This document shows, piece by piece, positions 60,285 to 64,000 of a DNA stretch of 64,000 nucleotides. Within the stretch, counting starts at the first letter, position 1, and each line of letters begins with the position of its first letter. The notes under the pieces were generated by a model that did not search any database, was not told the DNA's origin, and saw nothing but the letters and a program-made list of their open reading frames with translations. The stretch comes from Clostridia bacterium (lineage in GTDB: Bacteria > Bacillota > Clostridia > Lachnospirales > Lachnospiraceae), in NCBI GenBank assembly GCA_910575725.1, contig CAJTFE010000009.1:1-64000 (forward strand), given 5' to 3'. The position numbers and the translations under genes are program-made.

Positions 60285-61355
60285 TTAATCTACTATTCTT
60301 AAATCCTTAGATGCTTTATTTAAGACCTCGCATCCCGTTTCTGTCACCAGTACCAGATCCTCGATGCGAACGCCGAATTTTCCAGGGAGGTAGATGCCCG
60401 GCTCTACGGAAAAGACCATCCCTGGCTCCAGAGGGAACTTTGAGGCGCTTCCCACATCCGGGGGCTCATGGCACTCTAGTCCGGCTCCGTGGCCCAGGCG
60501 GTGGGTGAAATAAGGGCCGCAGCCGCCCTCGGTGATGATATCCCGGGCTGTCTTATCAATTTCCGACAGGAATACGCCTGGTTTAATCTTTTCGATGGCT
60601 CTCAGATTGGCCATTTTCACCAGTTCATAGACCTTACGCTGTTCCTCACTTGCTTCCTTATAAAAAACAGTTCTCGTCATATCGCACCAATACCGGTCAA
60701 AGGGGATAAAAATATCAAAGATCACGCTGTCTCCCGGCTTCAGCACCGTGCCGTCTCCGTTATGATGGGGATCGGCTCCATTGGGCCCGAAGCACACCAG
60801 CTGGGTGCCCTCACAGTCTGCGCCGCGCTCCAGATAAAGACGGTTCACTTGGGCGGCAAGCTGATTTTCCACCGCCCCCTCCTTCACCTGGGCAATCATA
60901 AGCTCCACGACCTCGTCATTGAAAGCAGAGCTTCGGCGGAGAGCTTCGATCTCCTGTGCATCCTTTAACATTCTGGCTCTGTCTACAGGCGCAGAACCGT
61001 GAACCGGCTTCACGTCCGGTCGCAGCTCCATCAGCCCGATGAGAAATTTGCTGGACCAGAATTTGTCAATCCCTATGGAGCCTGCTTTTACGTGCTTTGC
61101 CAGCTCCTCCACAGGATTTTCCCCGTCCTTGTGGGTGTAGAGCGGCAGTCCCTTACAGGGAGCGATTCCGAAGATCTCATTTCCGAACAGCTCTGCCTTT
61201 CCTGTGTCGTCCAGGTAGAGGGCTATCATCCGCTCATGGGGTTCGATCCAGAGTCCCGTTAAATAATAGACGGATGCAGTAGAGGACACGATAATCTGGG
61301 TCAGGCCTTCCTGCTTCATATTGGCTGTGATACGTTTTATTCTCTCTTGATTCAT
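60285..61355 (-). CDS. M24-family metallopeptidase (Xaa-Pro aminopeptidase type)
   Basis: The 356-residue enzyme has an N-terminal creatinase-like domain (1 to about 130) and a pita-bread catalytic domain. Metal ligands are visible: the Asp pair in VIFDIF...RYWCDMTRTVF, His in HRLGHGAGLECHEPP, and Glu in FSVEPGIYLPGKFGVRIEDL. It releases N-terminal residues before proline, acting on imported peptides; its position upstream of the opp promoter on the same strand fits peptide use, though a gap of 222 bp separates them. It is complete. Confidence 0.9.
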   Translation of the reverse strand: MNQERIKRITANMKQEGLTQIIVSSTASVYYLTGLWIEPHERMIALYLDDTGKAELFGNEIFGIAPCKGLPLYTHKDGENPVEELAKHVKAGSIGIDKFWSSKFLIGLMELRPDVKPVHGSAPVDRARMLKDAQEIEALRRSSAFNDEVVELMIAQVKEGAVENQLAAQVNRLYLERGADCEGTQLVCFGPNGADPHHNGDGTVLKPGDSVIFDIFIPFDRYWCDMTRTVFYKEASEEQRKVYELVKMANLRAIEKIKPGVFLSEIDKTARDIITEGGCGPYFTHRLGHGAGLECHEPPDVGSASKFPLEPGMVFSVEPGIYLPGKFGVRIEDLVLVTETGCEVLNKASKDLRIVD

Positions 61356-61384
61356 ATTTTGCCTCCTAATGTCTCAAGCGAAGG

Positions 61385-61426
61385 TGCCTGCATGTTTATT
61401 TCCGCGAACATTTGACTTCAGGCACA
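61385..61426. repeat. Inverted repeat upstream of the M24 peptidase gene
   Basis: GTGCCTG and CAGGCAC, with inner ATGTT/AACAT, form an imperfect 42-nt dyad about 30 bp before the peptidase start. It may be an operator or a leader hairpin. Confidence 0.55.
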
Positions 61427-61433
61427 AATTGAA

Positions 61434-61454
61434 AGGGGCTGCTGCCGCAGCCCC
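61434..61454 (-). terminator. Terminator of the gap-pgk-tpi operon
   Basis: GGGGCTGC and GCAGCCCC around a 4-nt loop are followed on the minus strand by TTTCAATTT. It lies just after the tpi stop. Confidence 0.8.
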
Positions 61455-61468
61455 CTATTTTCTATTCC

Positions 61469-62218
61469 TTATTTGTAGTTTACAATCTTTCCGAAATCGG
61501 GCTTGAGAGCTGCGCCGCCTACCAGGCCGCCGTCGATGTCTGCCTGTGCGAACAAATCTGCTGCAGTGCCTGCATTTACAGAGCCGCCGTACTGGATGCG
61601 GATAGCCTCTGCGGTTGCCTCGTCGTAGATCTCGGCGATGCACTTACGGATATCGGCACATACCTCCTGCGCCTGCTCGGTAGTTGCAGTCTTGCCGGTT
61701 CCGATGGCCCAGATGGGCTCGTATGCGATCACGGCTGTCTTAGCCTGCTCTGCGGTGATCCCTAAGAAGCCTACCTTTACCTGCTGGCGGATGAAATCCA
61801 TGGTTACGCCCTGCTCTCTCTGGGTCAGAGTCTCGCCGCAGCACATAATGGGAGTGATGCCGTGCTCAAAAGCCTTGTGCATCTTCTTGTTGATGTCCTC
61901 GTTGGTCTCGCCGAAGTACTCTCTTCTCTCGGAGTGTCCAAGGATGACATACTTTACGCCTACGTCTGTGAGCATTGCCGGAGAAATCTCGCCTGTGTAA
62001 GCGCCTTTCTCCTCAAAGTACATATTCTCGGCGCCAACCTGGATGTTGGAGCCCTTTGCAGCTTCCATTACCGGGATAATGTCGATGGCCGGTACGCAGA
62101 ATACGACGTCTACTTCGTCATTTGCTACCAGGGGTTTTAAGGTATTTACCAGTTCTACTGCCTCGCTGGGGGTCATGTTCATCTTCCAGTTGCCAGCGAT
62201 GATTTTCTTTCTTGCCAT
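61469..62218 (-). CDS. tpiA: Triosephosphate isomerase
   Basis: Interconverts dihydroxyacetone phosphate and glyceraldehyde-3-phosphate. The start at 62218 ([17 protein letters not shown]) follows AAAGGAG; the longer frame lacks a site. The 249-residue protein shows GNWKMN (catalytic Lys), [15 protein letters not shown] (catalytic His), [15 protein letters not shown] (catalytic Glu) and RIQYGGSVN. It follows pgk, with a structured 163-bp gap between them. Confidence 0.96.
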   Translation of the reverse strand: MARKKIIAGNWKMNMTPSEAVELVNTLKPLVANDEVDVVFCVPAIDIIPVMEAAKGSNIQVGAENMYFEEKGAYTGEISPAMLTDVGVKYVILGHSERREYFGETNEDINKKMHKAFEHGITPIMCCGETLTQREQGVTMDFIRQQVKVGFLGITAEQAKTAVIAYEPIWAIGTGKTATTEQAQEVCADIRKCIAEIYDEATAEAIRIQYGGSVNAGTAADLFAQADIDGGLVGGAALKPDFGKIVNYK

Positions 62219-62254
62219 TGTTTTATTCTCCTTTTTCTTTATATGATTTACTCC

Positions 62255-62375
62255 GCAGTGCCCAACCGGGTAAATCATAGATTTCCCCGGTTGTCGGGCT
62301 GTCGCCCTATCGGGACTGGATTCGGCAAACTCGCCTGCGAGCAGGCGGGTTTGCCGCCTCCTGTCCCGGCACTGC
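62255..62375 (-). ncRNA. Multi-stem structured region between pgk and tpi
   Basis: The closing stem GCAGTGCC/GGCACTGC (62255-62262 and 62368-62375) encloses a strong hairpin (62324-62355, GGCAAAC...GTTTGCC with inner CGCCTGC/GCAGGCG), a GGGCgacaGCCC hairpin and a CCGGGGAAATC/GATTTACCCGG stem. The last competes with an alternative ATGATTTAC/GTAAATCAT stem near the tpi ribosome binding site. It resembles the gap-pgk gap. A regulatory leader is possible. Confidence 0.5.
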
Positions 62376-62381
62376 TCATAG

Positions 62382-63608
62382 CTATCGCATGTCGTCCGCT
62401 GCCGCCACGCCCGGAAGCTCTTTGCCCTCCAGGAATTCCAGAGAAGCGCCGCCGCCTGTGGAAATGTGGCTCATCTTATCAGCAAAGCCCAGCTGGTTCA
62501 CAGCTGCTGCGGAATCGCCGCCGCCGATGATGGTGGTTGCATCTGTCTCAGCCAGGGATTTGGCTACTGCGATGGTTCCCTTTGCCAGGATGGGATTCTC
62601 GAATACGCCCATGGGGCCGTTCCATACAACAGTCTTAGCAGACTTCACTGCCTCTGCATAGAGCTCCGCAGTCTTGGTTCCGATATCCAGGCCCATCTTG
62701 TCAGCCGGAATTGCATTGGAATCCACAACGGAAACCTCAATCTCTGCGTCAATGGGATTCGGGAACTCGGCAGCAATGGTGGTATCCACCGGAAGGAGCA
62801 GCTTCTTGCCAAGTTTCTCAGCCTTTGCAATCATCTCCTTGCAGTAGTCAAGCTTCTCGTCATCCACAAGAGAGGTTCCGATCTCGCAGCCCTGTGCCTT
62901 TAAGAAGGTGTATGCCATTCCGCCGCCGATGATTAAGGTGTCGCACTTCTCAAGAAGGTTTGCGATTACATTCAGCTTGTCTGCTACCTTTGCGCCGCCT
63001 AAGATGGCTACGAAGGGTCTTACGGGATTCTCCACTGCATTTCCAAGGAAATCAATCTCCTTCTGCATCAGATAGCCAACGGCACACTCGCCGCCCTTTG
63101 CACGTACAACCTCTGTCACGCCTGCAACGGAAGCATGTGCTCTGTGGGAGGAACCGAATGCGTCGCACACGTATACGTCGCAGAGATCAGCAAGCTCTTT
63201 GGAGAAGTCCTCGCCGTTCTTGGTCTCCTCTTTGCCGCGGAAGCGTGTATTCTGAAGGAGTACCACGTCTCCCTCGTTCATGGCTGCTACGGCTGCTGTT
63301 GCGGCCTCGCCTGTTACGTTATAGTCGGATACGAAGTTTACGCTCTTGCCAAGCTTCTCAGAGAGACGCTCTGCAACAGGCGCTAAGGACTCGCCCTCGT
63401 TGGGGCCGTTCTTTACTTTTCCAAGGTGGGAGCAGAGAATTACCTTTCCGCCGTCGTCGATTAATTTCTGAATGGTGGGAAGGGCTGCCTTGATACGTGT
63501 GTCGTCTGTGATCTTGCCGTCCTTTAAGGGAACGTTGAAGTCACATCTTACCAGGACACGTTTTCCCTTTGCATTGATATCATTTACTGATTTTTTATTT
63601 AATCCCAT
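62382..63608 (-). CDS. pgk: Phosphoglycerate kinase
   Basis: Transfers phosphate from 1,3-bisphosphoglycerate to ADP. The start at 63608 ([20 protein letters not shown]) has an AGGAGG site. The 408-residue protein shows [65 protein letters not shown] and the nucleotide-binding [11 protein letters not shown]. An intrinsic terminator sits about 37 bp before the start, so full expression needs read-through or a hidden promoter. Confidence 0.96.
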   Translation of the reverse strand: MGLNKKSVNDINAKGKRVLVRCDFNVPLKDGKITDDTRIKAALPTIQKLIDDGGKVILCSHLGKVKNGPNEGESLAPVAERLSEKLGKSVNFVSDYNVTGEAATAAVAAMNEGDVVLLQNTRFRGKEETKNGEDFSKELADLCDVYVCDAFGSSHRAHASVAGVTEVVRAKGGECAVGYLMQKEIDFLGNAVENPVRPFVAILGGAKVADKLNVIANLLEKCDTLIIGGGMAYTFLKAQGCEIGTSLVDDEKLDYCKEMIAKAEKLGKKLLLPVDTTIAAEFPNPIDAEIEVSVVDSNAIPADKMGLDIGTKTAELYAEAVKSAKTVVWNGPMGVFENPILAKGTIAVAKSLAETDATTIIGGGDSAAAVNQLGFADKMSHISTGGGASLEFLEGKELPGVAAADDMR

Positions 63609-63644
63609 GTTATCTGCCTCCTGTTTTCTTTTTAATTGAGTAAG

Positions 63645-63676
63645 GAAAAAAAGGATCCGGTCCAAAGACCGGACCC
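63645..63676 (-). terminator. Intrinsic terminator in the gap-pgk gap
   Basis: Arms GGGTCCGGTC and GACCGGATCC around a TTTG loop are followed by seven T on the minus strand. It is a strong terminator only about 37 nt before the pgk start codon, leaving no space for a full promoter between them. Confidence 0.85.
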
Positions 63677-63707
63677 TTTAAGGTCTTAATTCCATATGCT
63701 GCAGTCC

Positions 63708-63786
63708 GCCGTGCCCTTCGATTCTGCTTTGCTCCATCACGCTTGGGGCTTTGCCCTATAGGAGTGTCTGCCAGCTTCTGCACGGC
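63708..63786 (-). ncRNA. Structured region between gap and pgk
   Basis: The closing stem GCCGTGC/GCACGGC encloses GGGCaaaGCCC and a longer CTCC/GGAG pairing. The order and the segment TCC..ATAGGGC...GCCC match the pgk-tpi gap. It precedes the terminator at 63645-63676, so an attenuator is conceivable. Confidence 0.45.
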
Positions 63787-63795
63787 TCATTGCTA

Positions 63796-64000
63796 TTATG
63801 CAAGCTCAGCGAAGTACTTGATTGTACGAACCATCTGAGAAACGTAGGAGTTCTCATTGTCATACCAGGAAACAACCTCTACCTGGGTCTTTCCATCGGG
63901 AAGCGGAGAAACCATGGTCTGAGTTGCATCGAACAGAGAACCGAATCTCATGCCAACGATATCGCTGGATACGATCTCATCCTCGGTGTAGCCGTAGGAC
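63796..64000 (-). CDS. gap: Glyceraldehyde-3-phosphate dehydrogenase, C-terminal part
   Basis: Only the last 68 codons lie in the window; the 5' part is beyond the right edge. Reading the minus strand gives [16 protein letters not shown], then [17 protein letters not shown] and a terminal [11 protein letters not shown] and stop, which match the C-terminal catalytic domain of type I GAPDH. It is the first visible gene of gap-pgk-tpi. Confidence 0.93.
   Translation of the reverse strand, partial: SYGYTEDEIVSSDIVGMRFGSLFDATQTMVSPLPDGKTQVEVVSWYDNENSYVSQMVRTIKYFAELA

Noticed and set aside
1-64000. tRNA, rRNA or prophage genes
   Set aside because: No tRNA or rRNA sequence and no phage structural or lysis genes were recognised in the window.

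Overview
The window is bacterial chromosome, almost entirely coding. The only convincing plus-strand gene is a polysaccharide deacetylase at 51728-52603. The gene set (DUF6465 protein with an alanine/lysine-rich N-terminus, serC-serA-DUF1015 operon, gap-pgk-tpi, mannose-family PTS, oligopeptide ABC transporter, AAA-ATPase/PDDEXK protein) together with strong GGAGG ribosome binding sites suggests a gut Firmicute, most likely Lachnospiraceae. I cannot name a species from sequence alone.

Region 1 (about 1.8-33.1 kb) is a glycan-modification island of 29 minus-strand genes. From promoter to end it runs: DegT aminotransferase, NeuD-like acetyltransferase, SDR, NeuB-like synthase, LuxE, LuxC, split transketolase (N then C half), SDR, FkbM methyltransferase, radical SAM, acyl carrier protein, acyl-AMP ligase, thioesterase, a second LuxE and LuxC, a propeller-like orphan, a GT56-like transferase, then a block of glycosyltransferases and methyltransferases. 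Two features stand out. First, the cluster holds two LuxE-LuxC carboxylate-reducing pairs, one beside ACP/ligase/thioesterase and one between a NeuB-like enzyme and a transketolase, which suggests aldehydes as pathway intermediates. Second, about ten neighbouring proteins of unrelated catalytic families each carry a small Rossmann-like module at one end, and two short proteins consist of a membrane anchor plus that module alone. No flippase, polymerase, ABC exporter or initiating phosphoglycosyltransferase is present, which fits glycosylation of a protein in the cytosol (for example flagellin) better than a self-contained capsule locus. The island is bracketed by two related 40-nt hairpins (1836-1875 and 32408-32447) and a small serine recombinase. 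Base composition is mosaic along it.

Region 2 (33.2-44 kb) is housekeeping: the DUF6465 protein, serC-serA-DUF1015 (serine synthesis), an L,D-transpeptidase, and leuB-ilvD-ilvB (branched-chain amino acids). Region 3 (44.2-50.4 kb) is an amino-sugar type operon: SIS protein, nanE, a MalY/PatB-type C-S lyase/aminotransferase, PTS EIIA-B-C-D, then a GntR/UTRA regulator. Its promoter is near-ideal and carries two copies of the palindrome TGTATATACA, the probable operators. Region 4 (50.5-53.4 kb) has a ROK glucokinase, a PdaA-like deacetylase and a PIN-toxin/antitoxin pair. Region 5 (53.5-60.2 kb) is an oppBCDFA operon ending in a cyclophilin. Region 6 (60.3-64 kb) has an M24 peptidase and tpi, pgk and the C-terminal end of gap, which runs off the window.

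Non-coding structure is unusually rich. A repeat family of about 93 bp, folding as a long hairpin whose arms differ between copies but stay complementary, lies in operon leaders before ilvB, the EIIA gene and oppD. A second hairpin family lies before serC and ilvD. The gap-pgk and pgk-tpi gaps hold related multi-stem structures, one followed by an intrinsic terminator only about 37 nt from the pgk start.
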